From assembly GCF_000317515.1 (NCBI RefSeq), contig NC_019738.1, forward strand, positions 3,498,001 through 3,562,000: a stretch of 64,000 nt of DNA. The letters are read 5' to 3'. Both the position numbers and the translations under genes were made by a program. This DNA is from Allocoleopsis franciscana PCC 7113 (lineage in GTDB: Bacteria > Cyanobacteriota > Cyanobacteriia > Cyanobacteriales > Coleofasciculaceae). This document shows, one piece after another, positions 26,141-36,295 of this stretch (within the stretch, counting starts at the first letter, position 1; each line of letters begins with the position of its first letter). Under the pieces are notes generated by a model. That model had not been told where the DNA came from. It saw nothing but the letters and a program-made list of their open reading frames with translations, and did no database searches.

Positions 26141-27706
26141 TACCTGGTCACGTCCTTCTTCTTTTTCTTAGTGGGCGGCATCTTTGCCATGATTATTCGG
26201 GGGGAGCTGATTACCCCAGAAGCTGATCTGCTCGATCGCGCCGTGTACAACGCCATGTTCACAATGCACGGCACGGTGATGCTGTTTCTGTGGACGTTCC
26301 CTTCCCTGGTAGGGCTATCCAACTATCTGGTGCCCCTGATGATTGGGGCAAAAGATATGGCATTTCCGCGCCTGAATGCGGCGGCATTCTGGATGGTGCC
26401 TGTGTTTGGGGTGATTTTGATGGCAAGTTTCTTCGTTCCTGGGGGACCCTCCCAATCGGGCTGGTGGGCGTATCCTCCAGTCAGTCTCCAGAATCCAACG
26501 GGGAATCTGATCAACGGACAGGTGCTGTGGATTCTGGCGGTGGCGATCTCTGGCATATCCTCCATCATGGGAGCCGTGAATTTTGTCACGACGATCGTGC
26601 GGATGCGGGCACCGGGCATGACCTGGTTTCGGATGCCCGTGTTTGTCTGGACGGTTTTTGCCGCCCAGATCATTCAACTCTTCGGCTTGCCGGCTCTGAC
26701 TGCCGGAGCCGTCATGTTGCTGTTCGATCTGACCATCGGCACCAGCTTTTTTGATCCTGCTAAAGGTGGCGATCCGGTGTTGTTTCAACACTTCTTCTGG
26801 TTCTACTCCCATCCCGCTGTGTATGTGATCATCCTGCCGATTTTTGGCATTTTCTCGGAAATCTTCCCGGTCTACGCCCGCAAACCGCTGTTTGGCTACA
26901 AGGTCGTCGCCATCTCGTCCCTGATCATCACGGGCTTGAGCGGCATTGTCTGGGTGCATCACATGTTTGCCAGTGGTACTCCAGGCTGGATGCGGATGGT
27001 GTTTATGGCAACAACGATGTTGATTTCCGTGCCCACGGGCATCAAGGTCTTTGCCTGGGTTGCCACCATTTGGGGCGGTAAGCTGCGTCTGAATACGCCC
27101 ATGTTATTTGCCCTGGGTGGATTGGTGATGTTTGTCTTTGCAGGGGTGACAGGCATCATGCTGGCATCGGTTCCCTTTGACATTCACGTTAACAATACCT
27201 ATTTTGTTGTCGGTCATTTTCACTACGTGATTTACGGTGCGGTGGTGATGGGGATGTATGCAGCGCTGTATCACTGGTTTCCCAAAATGACGGGACGGAT
27301 GTATTCGGAAGGATTGGGCAAGTTGCATTTTGTGTTGACCTTTATTGGCACGAATCTCAACTTCTTCCCCATGCATCCCCTGGGCTTGCAGGGAATGCCC
27401 CGCCGAGTTGCCTCCTACGATCCGGAATTCGCCTTCTGGAATGTAGTTGCCAGTTTAGGGGCGTTCCTGTTGGGGATGTCCACCTTGCCCTTTATTCTGA
27501 ACATGATTGGATCCTGGGTGCAGGGTGAAGCGGCTCCTAAAAATCCCTGGCGGGCGATCGGGCTGGAATGGCTGGTCTCCTCGCCACCCACCGTTGAAAA
27601 CTTTGAGGAACTGCCAGTTGTGGTGGCAGAACCCTACGGCTACGGCAAGACTGAACCACTGGTTGCCAATCCGGATCGGTTGGAGGTCGCCCATGAATCC
27701 CATTGA
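26117..27706 (+). CDS. ctaD: Cytochrome c oxidase subunit I, N-terminus replaced by IS630 DNA
   Basis: Native sequence begins at QYLVTSFFFF near 26141; about 30 residues before it (usually ending DHKVIGI) are lost, and only a GTG inside IS630 DNA could start translation. The rest is complete: haem a ligand in MHGTVML, CuB site with the His-Tyr pair in YSHPAVYVIILP, HH in WVHHMF, and haem ligands in GHFHYVI. About 12 helices. It belongs to the aa3-type thylakoid/plasma-membrane oxidase. ctaC is absent upstream. Probably non-functional. Confidence 0.88.
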   Translation: MICRTSYQYLVTSFFFFLVGGIFAMIIRGELITPEADLLDRAVYNAMFTMHGTVMLFLWTFPSLVGLSNYLVPLMIGAKDMAFPRLNAAAFWMVPVFGVILMASFFVPGGPSQSGWWAYPPVSLQNPTGNLINGQVLWILAVAISGISSIMGAVNFVTTIVRMRAPGMTWFRMPVFVWTVFAAQIIQLFGLPALTAGAVMLLFDLTIGTSFFDPAKGGDPVLFQHFFWFYSHPAVYVIILPIFGIFSEIFPVYARKPLFGYKVVAISSLIITGLSGIVWVHHMFASGTPGWMRMVFMATTMLISVPTGIKVFAWVATIWGGKLRLNTPMLFALGGLVMFVFAGVTGIMLASVPFDIHVNNTYFVVGHFHYVIYGAVVMGMYAALYHWFPKMTGRMYSEGLGKLHFVLTFIGTNLNFFPMHPLGLQGMPRRVASYDPEFAFWNVVASLGAFLLGMSTLPFILNMIGSWVQGEAAPKNPWRAIGLEWLVSSPPTVENFEELPVVVAEPYGYGKTEPLVANPDRLEVAHESH

Positions 27707-28328
27707 AGTCGATCCTTCTTTAAACGCAAAGGCTCCCACGGCTCCCACGACCGATCTACACGTCAGCGCACAACACCACCATGACGAAGCAGGCAACAGT
27801 ATGTTTGGCTTCATCGTGTTTCTGCTGTCGGAAAGTGTGATTTTCCTCAGCTTTTTCACCGGATATGTCGTCTACAAAACCAATGCTCTGGACTGGTTGC
27901 CGCCCGGTGTGACAGGGCTGGAAACCCATGAACCTGCTATCAACACCGTTGTCCTGGTATCCAGTAGTTTTGTGATCTACATTGCCGAACGGTTCTTGCA
28001 TGTCAAAAATCTCTGGGGATTCCGGTTGTTCTGGCTGTTGACGATGGCAATGGGCAGCTATTTTCTCTATGGACAGGCGGTGGAATGGCGCAGTCTGTCC
28101 TTTGGCTTTACCGATGGCGTATTTGGTGGCACCTTTTACCTGCTCACTGGATTTCACGGACTGCATGTGCTGACTGGGATTTTATTGCAGGCGATTATGC
28201 TTGTGCGATCGCTCATCCCTGGTAATTACGATCGCGGTGAGTTTGGCGTAGCCGCCACCTCCCTGTTCTGGCACTTCGTCGATGTCATCTGGATTATTTT
28301 GTTCGTGCTCATCTACGTGTGGCAGTGA
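27693..28328 (+). CDS. ctaE: Cytochrome c oxidase subunit III
   Basis: 211 residues from ATG 27693, overlapping ctaD by 14 bp. Five membrane helices, with SESVIFLSFF and TGFHGLHVLTG motifs of subunit III; the N-terminus is hydrophilic with HHH. It would assemble with CtaC and CtaD. Base composition is more GC-rich than the neighbouring island, together with ctaD and the GMC gene. Confidence 0.92.
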   Translation: MNPIEVDPSLNAKAPTAPTTDLHVSAQHHHDEAGNSMFGFIVFLLSESVIFLSFFTGYVVYKTNALDWLPPGVTGLETHEPAINTVVLVSSSFVIYIAERFLHVKNLWGFRLFWLLTMAMGSYFLYGQAVEWRSLSFGFTDGVFGGTFYLLTGFHGLHVLTGILLQAIMLVRSLIPGNYDRGEFGVAATSLFWHFVDVIWIILFVLIYVWQ

Positions 28329-28337
28329 GGTGATCTC

Positions 28338-29552
28338 ATGATTATCGATGACCAAATTTATGATCTGATCATTGTCGGCACAGGTGCGGGTGGAGGAACT
28401 CTCGCCTATAAACTGGCTGCTTCTGGCAAGAAAATTTTGATTCTGGAGCGGGGTAATTTCATGCCCTTAGAAGAACAGAATCGCAGTAATGTGGATATCT
28501 TCAAGCGCGAACGCTACCACGCTCCTGAACAATGGTATGACAGTGCTGGAGAACCGTTTTCACCCCAGATGAATTATGCGATCGGCGGTAATACCAAAAT
28601 CTATGGAGCCGTGCTGACGCGATTCCGTGAACAGGATTTTGAGACGGTAAACCATCAGTCAGGCGTTTCTCCGGAGTGGGGAGTCAAGTACGCAGACTTT
28701 GAACCCTATTACACAGCAGCCGAGCAGCTTTACCAGGTGCATGGTCAGGTGGGTGCTGACCCCACCGAGCCACCCCACAGCCAGCACTATCCCTTCCCTG
28801 CCGTCTCCCATGAGCCGCAGATTGAGTCCATTGTAGAAGGGCTAACCCAGCAAGGTTTACACCCTGCTCCACTGCCTCTGGGATTAACGCGGCAAACCGA
28901 TGATCCCACCAATGATTCTGAAGTGAGTGGCATTGTCCCTGCGTTGAAACATCCGAATGTGAATCTGAAAACAGGTGCTAAGGTTGTTTGCCTGCATACC
29001 AATCCATCGGGGCGGGTCGTGAAGGGCGTAGAAGCCGAGATCGCTGGACAATGCTACTTGTTTCTGGCGGATCTGGTGGTGCTATCCTGTGGAGCGGTTA
29101 ACTCGGCGGCGCTGCTGTTGCGATCAAGCAGCGATCGCCACCCCAATGGGTTAGCCAATAGTTCCGGTCTGGTCGGTCGCAATCTGATGAAAAGCTTGAT
29201 GACGGTTGTAGTGCAACTGAGTACCAAACCTAATTCTGGTGCGTTTCCCAAAACCGTTTGCGTCAATGATTTTTATGGGGGCGATCGCGATTTTCCGTAT
29301 CCAATGGGACACATTCAAAACGCGGGGGGGCTACTCACCGATATCATCTTTGCGGAAGCGCCACCGATGTTCTCGGTTCTGGCAAAATTCATGCCCGGTT
29401 TTGGACTGAAGCAATTAGCCACCCACTCGATCGGCTGGTGGGCACAAACGGAAGATTTACCCAATCCTGATCACCGAGTTCGGGTCGAAGGGGACAAACT
29501 GTATATCGACTACACCCCCAATAACGTGGAAGCGCATGATCGCCTGATTTAT
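28338..29552 (+). pseudogene. GMC-type FAD oxidoreductase, 3' end lost to IS1634
   Basis: The N-terminal FAD site is IIVGTGAGGGTLAYKL (12-27), followed by the GMC signature (GGNTKIYGAVLTRF) and VVLSCGAVNSAALLL. The native frame stops matching near IYPTF at the edge of the insertion; a full protein would be about 500-560 residues, so the C-terminal catalytic His region is missing. It starts 9 bp after ctaE, so it was the last gene of an oxidase operon. Substrate unknown. Confidence 0.85.
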
Positions 29553-31335
29553 CCCACATTCCGCCCTTTGACTGTCACAAGTAGATAATTTAGTGGAGGC
29601 AATCGAGGCAAACGCAACGTAAGTGGAGTTAAAGATAGCCTAGCCAGCTTTTTGGCCGAAACAGGATAATTGAACGGGAGTGGAAGGGCTAAGTCTTGGG
29701 GAGGGGGTGTGAAAGCAGCAGAAATGCAGGTAATGAACCTCGACCACTTGGGTCTGGTGGCAGGTATTATTGACGAAATCGGGCTGGTGGAACAAATAGA
29801 CCTGCGGTTGGGGCAAGACAGCCGAGAAAAAGTCAGTGCAGGTCTTGTGGTCAAAGCAATGATTCTCAACGGACTGGGCTTTGTGTCAGCCCCACTGTAC
29901 TTATTTAGTCGATTTTTTGAAGGGAAAGCTACAGAACACCTGATTGGAACCGGAGTCAAGCCAGAACATCTCAATGATGACCGCCTGGGACGAGTGCTTG
30001 ATGAACTGTTCCTGGCAGGACTAACCCGTTGCTTCGTCAGCATTGCCATGAAAGCTATCGCCAAGTTTGGAGTGAGTATTGAGACAGCGCACTTAGACTC
30101 GACCTCATTTCATCTGCATGGCGAGTATGAAACAGCCAATGACGAAGTGGTAGTCACTCAAAAGACAGAAGATGGCACAAGAGTAGAAATTGAGGTAGCG
30201 CCGAAAGCGATTCACCTAACGTATGGATATTCTCGTGACCATAGAAGTGACCTCAAACAATTCGTGATGAATCTGATATGTGGTGGAGAGGGTGGTATAC
30301 CGTTATTTTTAGAGATGGCAGATGGCAATCAAGACGACAAGACAAAGTTTGCCCATCTGTTTGAGGAGTTTCAGAAACAGTGGACTTTTGAGGGAATACA
30401 CATAGCAGATAGTGCTTTGTACACTGCCGACAACCTCAAGCGGATGAAGCAGTTGAAATATCACACCCTAGAAGCAGTAGAAATCATTGAGCAAGACCAT
30501 TACTCCCAACCGGGAAGACCAGCAAAGCAAACTCGACCCACTCACAAAACCTATCACATTCAAGCCACATTGGTAGTCAATGAAACTGTCCTAGAACAAC
30601 AAAGACAGCAAGCGGGACGATTCATTCTCGCCACCAATGTCCTAGACAAGGAACAATTGAATAATGATGCAGTCCTGAGTGAGTACAAAGAGCAGCAGAG
30701 TACGGAACGGGGCTTTAGCTTTCTCAAAGACCCTCTGTTTTTTGCTGATAGTGTTTTCCTGAAAGACCCAGGTCGCATTGCTGCTGTAGGGATGGTTATG
30801 GGATTGTGTCTGTTGGTCTACAACTTGGGACAGGCAGCTTTACGTCAAGCCTTAGTTCAAGCTGATGAAAGCCTCCCTAATCAATTAAAAAAGCCGACTC
30901 AGCGTCCCACCCTCCGCTGGATATTTCAGTGTTTCCAAGCGGTGCATTTGTTAGTGATTGATGGGGTTGAGCAAATTGCCAATCTTACCGATGAACGCTT
31001 AAAGATTTTGCGCTTTTTCTCTCAAGCTTGCCGGGACTACTATCTATTGTGCTGAGTTCTTCAAGTCATTGAAATACTTCAACAATTATTTCAGCAAAGT
31101 GATGCGTAGACGAGCTTTTTAGTTAACGCATCAGGCTTTTCCTGATAGGAAACAGTTCACTTTATGTTGCCAGTTACTTGACTTTTTATTGCTACTTGCT
31201 GCTTTTTGAGAACAAGCACCCGAAAAAAGTTAGCATCTCTCATCTCTAGAACGTTTCACTCGATTGAACTGGCCTGTGTTAGCCTTCAGTTCCACACAAT
31301 TATCCGCTTGTGACAGTCAAAGGGCGGAATGTGGG
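29553..31335 (+). mobile_element. IS1634-family insertion sequence
   Basis: Ends are near-perfect inverted repeats beginning CCCACATTCCGCCCTTTGAC and extending to about 45 bp with a few mismatches. Length 1783 bp. Flanks do not show a matching duplication: the GMC gene is on the left and a TonB-receptor tail on the right, so this is probably a joint left by recombination between two copies. Confidence 0.9.
29670..31055 (+). CDS. IS1634-family transposase
   Basis: Up to 461 residues from a TTG; GTG 29710 or ATG 29724 are likelier starts. The N-terminal DUF4277 domain (LDHLGLVAGIIDEIGLVEQ) is followed by the DDE domain (HLDSTSFHLHGEY, then IADSALYTADNL, then a C-terminal ERGFSFLKDP). The frame is intact from end to end, so this may be an active transposase. 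Confidence 0.9.
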   Translation: MNGSGRAKSWGGGVKAAEMQVMNLDHLGLVAGIIDEIGLVEQIDLRLGQDSREKVSAGLVVKAMILNGLGFVSAPLYLFSRFFEGKATEHLIGTGVKPEHLNDDRLGRVLDELFLAGLTRCFVSIAMKAIAKFGVSIETAHLDSTSFHLHGEYETANDEVVVTQKTEDGTRVEIEVAPKAIHLTYGYSRDHRSDLKQFVMNLICGGEGGIPLFLEMADGNQDDKTKFAHLFEEFQKQWTFEGIHIADSALYTADNLKRMKQLKYHTLEAVEIIEQDHYSQPGRPAKQTRPTHKTYHIQATLVVNETVLEQQRQQAGRFILATNVLDKEQLNNDAVLSEYKEQQSTERGFSFLKDPLFFADSVFLKDPGRIAAVGMVMGLCLLVYNLGQAALRQALVQADESLPNQLKKPTQRPTLRWIFQCFQAVHLLVIDGVEQIANLTDERLKILRFFSQACRDYYLLC

Positions 31336-31703
31336 TTCACCCCCGTGAAATTTATGATTTACGAAGGGAATCAAGCCGCAGCGATCGCAACCCCGATATT
31401 GAAGACAACCAACTGAGTTTCCGAGATGCCGATACACTCAATTTTGGACTGGCATACGAAACGCCCGGAGGACTCTATACGGGTATAATTCTGCGCCACC
31501 TCAGTAGTTACTTCGTCAACAACACCAACACTGAATCCTTACCGGGATACACCACCGTCGATTTCAAACTTCGCATCCCCCTGGGCAGGACTGTGGTATT
31601 CAACAGCAACTTGGATAATTTATTTGACGAACAATATGAGCAATATCCGGGTTATCCTGCCGTGGGACGCAGTTTTCGCCTTGGTATTAGTGCGACATTT
31701 TAA
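31336..31703 (+). pseudogene. TonB-dependent outer-membrane receptor, C-terminal strands
   Basis: About 120 codons of beta-barrel: LPGYTTVDFKLRIPLG, then NLDNLFDEQYEQYPGYPAVGR and a terminal aromatic residue (SATF), typical of siderophore receptors. The plug and most of the barrel are missing, cut by IS1634. It may come from the same iron system as the FecCD remnant at 21.9 kb. Confidence 0.85.
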
Positions 31704-31710
31704 GAATTTC

Positions 31711-31867
31711 GGTTCTTCATGAGTCAGTATGCTAAATCAATAGCTAAATAAGTCAATAAAGATGAATAAATGCGAAAGAAAGTCAACCAAGTGGTTGTCA
31801 GTATTGACAAAGAAGGTCATATCCTATTAACTATAAACCGTCAAAACAGGGATTGAACGCATAGATA
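31711..31867 (+). mobile_element. ISL3 left-end remnant
   Basis: About 157 bp nearly identical (two or three differences) to 24744-24900, including the whole terminal repeat, but without any transposase. It is cut by the IS630-type element at 31868. The two copies form direct repeats about 7 kb apart around the oxidase genes. Confidence 0.92.
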
Positions 31868-32986
31868 TAGCAATCCTAAATCATTTGTGAAAACTCAGAC
31901 TCATCGATATGCTTAAATAAGCCATAGCAGGAGGAGGCGTTGTTGAGCAATGGAAGAGTTGATGGATTTCATTCAAGGAAACCCAGACTCCAGGGAACTA
32001 AAACGAGCGCTGGCTGTGCAGATGGTAATGCAAAACTACACTCATGCTCAGATTGGAGAGATTTTGCGCGTGTCTGTAGGATTTGTCAATAAGTGGAAAT
32101 ATGCGTTTTTGTCACAGGGCATTGTCGGATTGAGACTTAAGCATCAAGGGTCGAGAGGTTATCTTAATGATGTGCAAAAACAAACAGTTATTAGCTGGCT
32201 CAAACAAAAGAATTACTGGCATTTAGACGAACTAAAGGAACACGTCGAAGATAGTTTTGGCGTGGTGTATGAATCAAACCAGAGCTACTACAAACTGTTT
32301 AAACAGGCAGATATCAGTTGGAAAAAGACGCAGAAGAAGAATCCTAAAAAAGACCCTGACTTAGTAGCGAAAAAAAACTTGAAATAACGGAATGGCTAGA
32401 TACTAATCAACGTGAGATTGTGTCTGGGGAACTCGTTGTGTTTTTTGAGGATGAATGCCATCTGTTATGGGGGGACATCTGTGGTTATGTCTGGGGTAAT
32501 ACAAAAGAACGAATTGAAGTTCCCGTAATCAACGAGCGGCAAAGACAGACGTATTTTGGTGCGCTTAACTATTACACACAGGAATTTTGGGTTAAGCCTT
32601 ATAAACAGGGGAATTCACAGAGCGCGATTGCCTTCGTGCAATACTTACTCAGGCAGTATCCTCAAAGCCGTATTGCCTTGAGAGAGGGATGGAGCCAGCT
32701 ATCATCGTTCGGTTGAATTTAGAGCGTACTTAGATTCCGTAAATCAAGGACTTGATGAGAACGAATGGAAAGTTACTTGTATTCAGTTTGCTCCCAATGA
32801 CCCAGAACAAAATCCTGTGGAAGACATTTGGCTGTATGCCAAAAGATTTGTGAGAGAGTTTTACCACTTATGTAAATCCTTCGCGGCAGTCAAGAGATTA
32901 TTTGAACTCATTACTCATCATCAAGTCTTCGATTTTCCGAAAATCTTTATGTATAACTCATGTTCACGAATCATTTAGGATTGCTA
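31868..32986 (+). mobile_element. IS630/Tc1-type element flanked by TA
   Basis: Inverted ends TAGCAATCCTAAATCATTTG and, at the other end read backwards, TAGCAATCCTAAATGATTCG. Both sides are bordered by TA (31866-31867 and 32987-32988), the usual IS630 target. 1119 bp. Confidence 0.93.
31950..32979 (+). pseudogene. IS630-type transposase in three frames
   Basis: The first frame (31950-32387) is an HTH domain (TCAGATTGG region coding HAQIGEILRVSVGFVNKWK). At a run of eight A near 32373 the frame must change to reach the DDE part (VVFFEDECHLLWGD, 32420-32716). Near 32688 a second change leads to SYHRSVEFRAYL and NDPEQNPVEDIW. The first change may be programmed, as in other IS630 elements; the second looks like a mutation. 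Confidence 0.82.
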
Positions 32987-32988
32987 TA

Positions 32989-33573
32989 AATGCCCAGTTT
33001 GCAGTTGATGATGCAATGGCATTGTCGTTTCCAGATGCCAGTTTTGATGTGGTGTGGTCAATCGAAGCAGGCCCACACATGCCGGATAAAGCTATTTTTG
33101 CAAGAGAATTAATGCGGGTGCTAAAGCCTGGTGGAGTATTGGTTGTAGCTGACTGGAATCAAAGGGATGACCGCCAGAAGCCGCTAAATTTTTGGGAGAA
33201 ACCAGTAATGCGACAACTGCTAGATCAGTGGTCTCATCCAGCTTTTTCTAGCATAGAGGGATTCTCCGAACTTTTGGCAGCTACAGGATTAGTGGAAGGG
33301 GAGGTAATTACGACTGATTGGACGCAAGAAACCCTTCCTTCTTGGTTAGATTCGATTTGGCAAGGAGTGGTTCGCCCAAGCGGATTTCTACGTTTTGGAC
33401 TGTCTGGTTTTATCAAATCTGTGCGCGAAGTGCCAACGTTTTTGCTGATGCGTTTGGCGTTTAGTGCAGGACTGTGCCGATTTGGAATGTTTCGCGCTGT
33501 GCGGGCGAACAAGAGTACAGACTTGCTGGACAGAAACTTTGTTCAGGAAAATCCCTCCAGCTTGGTTAGGTAG
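32989..33573 (+). pseudogene. SAM-dependent methyltransferase (tocopherol/quinone methyltransferase-like), N-terminus lost
   Basis: The frame enters directly from the IS630 end. ALSFPDASFDVVWSIEAGPHMPDK and LMRVLKPGGVLVVADW match motifs II-III of gamma-tocopherol-type methyltransferases (written here in parts). The SAM-binding GxGxG motif and about 90 residues before it are missing. About 190 codons remain to the stop. Confidence 0.78.
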
Positions 33574-33689
33574 CGATCGCAGCTAGTTTATAAATATCTG
33601 GATTTTAACGCTGGCAACACTGCATGATATTTGCGGTTAAAACTTCTTTCTTGTGATTGCAAAATTAATCAACAAACAACGTACTTTAT

Positions 33690-34730
33690 ATGCATAAAAT
33701 TCCCGTCACAGTCATTACAGGATTTCTTGGCGCAGGCAAAACCACGTTAATTCGCCATTTACTGCAAAACAATGAAGGACGACGTATTGCTGTTTTTGTC
33801 AATGAATTTGGAGAAATTGGAATTGATGGGGAACTTTTGCGTGACTGCCGTGTCTGTGAAGATGAAGAAGACCCCAACAGCAACATTGTTGAACTTACCA
33901 ACGGCTGCTTATGCTGCACTGTGCAAGAGGAATTCTTACCAGCAATGCAAGAATTGCTTCAGCGGCGCGATCGCCTTGACTGTATGTTGATTGAAACCTC
34001 TGGACTCGCACTCCCAAAACCATTGGTGCAAGCATTTCGCTGGCCTGAAATTCGCACAGGCGCTACAGTGGACGGCGTCATCACTGTGGTGGATTGTGAA
34101 GCCTTGGCAAGCAATCAATTTGTGGGTGATTTAGAAGCACTCTTAGCACAGCGACAAGCCGACTCTAGCCTAGAACACGAAACACCGATTGAGGAACTGT
34201 TTGAAGATCAGCTCGCTTGTGCTGACTTAGTGTTGCTGACTAAATGCGATCGCGTTGACGAACAAACGCAAGTGAGGGTGCAGGATTGGCTCAGGCAGAA
34301 CTTATCCCCTGGCGTAAAAGTCATTTCTTGTCAGGACGGTAAAATTAGTGGCGATTTGTTACTCGGTTTCAACGCTGCGGTAGAAGACAATTTAGATAGT
34401 CGTCCCAGTCACCACGATACTGAAGCCGAACACGAACATGATGACGACATTAATGCAGTGCAACTACTACTAGACCAGGCATTTGAGCCGTCTGTCTTGG
34501 TTAAACGTTTGCAAACATTAGTGCAACAGCAAGAAATTTATCGAATTAAGGGATTTGTAGCAGTTCCGAACAAAGCCATGCGTTTGGTATTACAGGGTGT
34601 GGGTAATCGATTTGACTACTTTTATGACCGGACTTGGCAACCCAACGAAACCCGTCAAACAAAATTAGTGTTAATTGGTCGGGAACTTGATCGAGTTGGC
34701 ATTGAGTCATTATTGCTAAAGCTAGATTAA
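33690..34730 (+). CDS. cobW: CobW-type GTPase
   Basis: 346 residues. Walker A GFLGAGKTT (10-18), metal motif GCLCC, TKCD in place of NKxD, a short His-Glu-Asp linker (HHDTEAEHEHDDD) and a CobW C-terminal domain. It is longer in the switch region than the zinc-type copies and is closest to cyanobacterial CobW, which is thought to supply cobalt for cobalamin synthesis. It is not linked to the zinc island or to cob genes here. Confidence 0.85.
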   Translation: MHKIPVTVITGFLGAGKTTLIRHLLQNNEGRRIAVFVNEFGEIGIDGELLRDCRVCEDEEDPNSNIVELTNGCLCCTVQEEFLPAMQELLQRRDRLDCMLIETSGLALPKPLVQAFRWPEIRTGATVDGVITVVDCEALASNQFVGDLEALLAQRQADSSLEHETPIEELFEDQLACADLVLLTKCDRVDEQTQVRVQDWLRQNLSPGVKVISCQDGKISGDLLLGFNAAVEDNLDSRPSHHDTEAEHEHDDDINAVQLLLDQAFEPSVLVKRLQTLVQQQEIYRIKGFVAVPNKAMRLVLQGVGNRFDYFYDRTWQPNETRQTKLVLIGRELDRVGIESLLLKLD

Positions 34731-35010
34731 CAGCCTATTTGAGTGAGTGGATTTTGCAAACCAAAGAAATCACACAAATTCTTCAAGCAGTTGATAGCTA
34801 TAATCCGCAAAAAGACATTATTTTGTTTACAAATATTAACTCCGGTGTTGAAGTTAATATTTTGCAAAATCTTGTCATTTCTCCACTTGAATGCTATAAG
34901 TGTGTTTGTCGAAGATGGGAAGAATTTCTCCTCTATTTGTGATGAATTATACAGTTGGTGCATGACGATAAAACCTATCTAGACAGTCAATTTATTCCTA
35001 GGAGGAATGA
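34731..35010. other. Intergenic region, no credible gene
   Basis: Two overlapping AT-rich frames of 67 and 79 codons start just after cobW, but neither has a ribosome site or a recognisable product. Confidence 0.5.
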
Positions 35011-35400
35011 GTGAAAAAATTACTCGTAGCTTTGACTTCTAAACCCACAGCTTTAATTTCTGTAGCTTCCTTGTTAATGACTGGTAAAATTAGCACCGCT
35101 AATCAACCAGTAAATCCGCAACCTGTAAACCGTACAGACGCGACTATTACTCCAGTATCAGCAGAAAGCCAAAAAGCTTGTGTAAAACATCCAAAACTAG
35201 GTAAATTTTTCTGCGCTAATGCTCAACAATTGTCTCAGTTGAAGAAGGGCGCACCAGAAATTGATGCTACTGACGTGAATAACGAGGATGCTTTGCTTGG
35301 GGTTACAGATGAGGAAAGCGATGCTGCTGTAAGTATGTTTGGTTGTGATTGCGTTGCATCGATAAATTGCTTGCGCCGTTTGCGGAATAGCCTTCCGTAA
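35011..35400 (+). CDS. Small exported protein with Cys-rich tail
   Basis: 129 residues from GTG 35011, supported by a strong ribosome site (AGGAGG 9 bp upstream). A signal-like N-terminus (KKLLVALTSKPTALISVASLLM) is followed by a polar stretch, one Cys pair (KACVKHP and FFCAN) and a tail with CDCVASINC. I do not recognise the family. The Cys pattern suggests disulfides, metal binding or a modified peptide precursor, but no modification enzymes are next to it. The Rieske gene follows after 171 bp. Confidence 0.65.
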   Translation: MKKLLVALTSKPTALISVASLLMTGKISTANQPVNPQPVNRTDATITPVSAESQKACVKHPKLGKFFCANAQQLSQLKKGAPEIDATDVNNEDALLGVTDEESDAAVSMFGCDCVASINCLRRLRNSLP

Positions 35401-35571
35401 AATTGATTTTCCTTAGTTTTTTACAGTGATAAAAATTGGGAAGCAGGGAAGTAATTTTTCTCTCTTTCCTCTCCCAATTTATGAGTAAATATACTTACTT
35501 AAATCAGGCTTTACTGAATGAAATAACTAAAATTTGTCTCCTAAATTACTTTTGAAAATACCTCAAATTTT

Positions 35572-36015
35572 ATGAATCGCCGTAATTTTATTGTTTTATT
35601 TGGTGTGAGTTGGTTTGTAAGTTACTTCTCTGTAGTATTCACAAATACCACCTATGCGATACAACCTAAAACCAAACCCAAACTTAAACAATCGTCTACA
35701 TCTGAAAATTGGTTTGATGTAGGGACGGTAGAGGAGTTAGATAAAACGGGTCAAATGTTAAAAGAAAAATCGCCTTTTGGTTCTATTCTGGTGATTGGTA
35801 CTTCTAAAAGTGAAAACCTGATAGCTGTTAATCCCACCTGCACTCATCTGGGTTGTACGGTGGAATGGCTGAGTGATGAAAAAATATTTTTATGTCCTTG
35901 TCACGCTTCAGAATTTGGAGGCGATGGTAAAGTGCAAAATGGCCCAGCCACAAAACCACTCTCAACTTACGTGACCAAAATAGAGGGGGATTCGGTTATG
36001 GTGAAACGCGCTTAG
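35572..36015 (+). CDS. Rieske [2Fe-2S] protein
   Basis: 147 residues. An N-terminal RR and hydrophobic segment (residues 3-27) suggest Tat export or a membrane anchor. The Rieske site is complete: CTHLGC and CPCHASEFGG. It is shorter than PetC (about 180) and not next to petA. It is likely a stand-alone electron-transfer protein facing the lumen or periplasm; partner unknown. Confidence 0.88.
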   Translation: MNRRNFIVLFGVSWFVSYFSVVFTNTTYAIQPKTKPKLKQSSTSENWFDVGTVEELDKTGQMLKEKSPFGSILVIGTSKSENLIAVNPTCTHLGCTVEWLSDEKIFLCPCHASEFGGDGKVQNGPATKPLSTYVTKIEGDSVMVKRA

Positions 36016-36295
36016 TTTGTAACTTTCAAAAGATAATATAAAAGTAAACAAGAAAGAAAAATTTGGCGAACTTATAAGGAGCACGCTTGCGCGATACTCC
36101 GTAGGAGTGGCGTAGCGATCGCTGTCCCTCGATTATACGCACTCTTGAGTTGGGTGTTTTAGCGCTAGCCAGAAAAGCCAATGATTGAGGGGTTAGCAGC
36201 ACCAGATACCGTTTCAGCACCTCGCACAAGATTGGGACTTCAGGGGGCGACAAGCGCCCCCAAAGCCAAATGCCTTCATAGTTTTACCTGTTTTG

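Noticed and set aside
26315-26962. 215-codon open frame opposite ctaD
   Set aside because: Result of GC-rich codons in ctaD; the product is His/Arg-rich without a known fold.
34739-34942. 67-codon gene after cobW
   Set aside because: AT-rich, no ribosome site, no family; an overlapping frame of similar length makes chance likely.
35011-35400. Call as a lanthipeptide-type precursor
   Set aside because: No modification enzyme or transporter gene is nearby and the N-terminus looks like a normal export signal.
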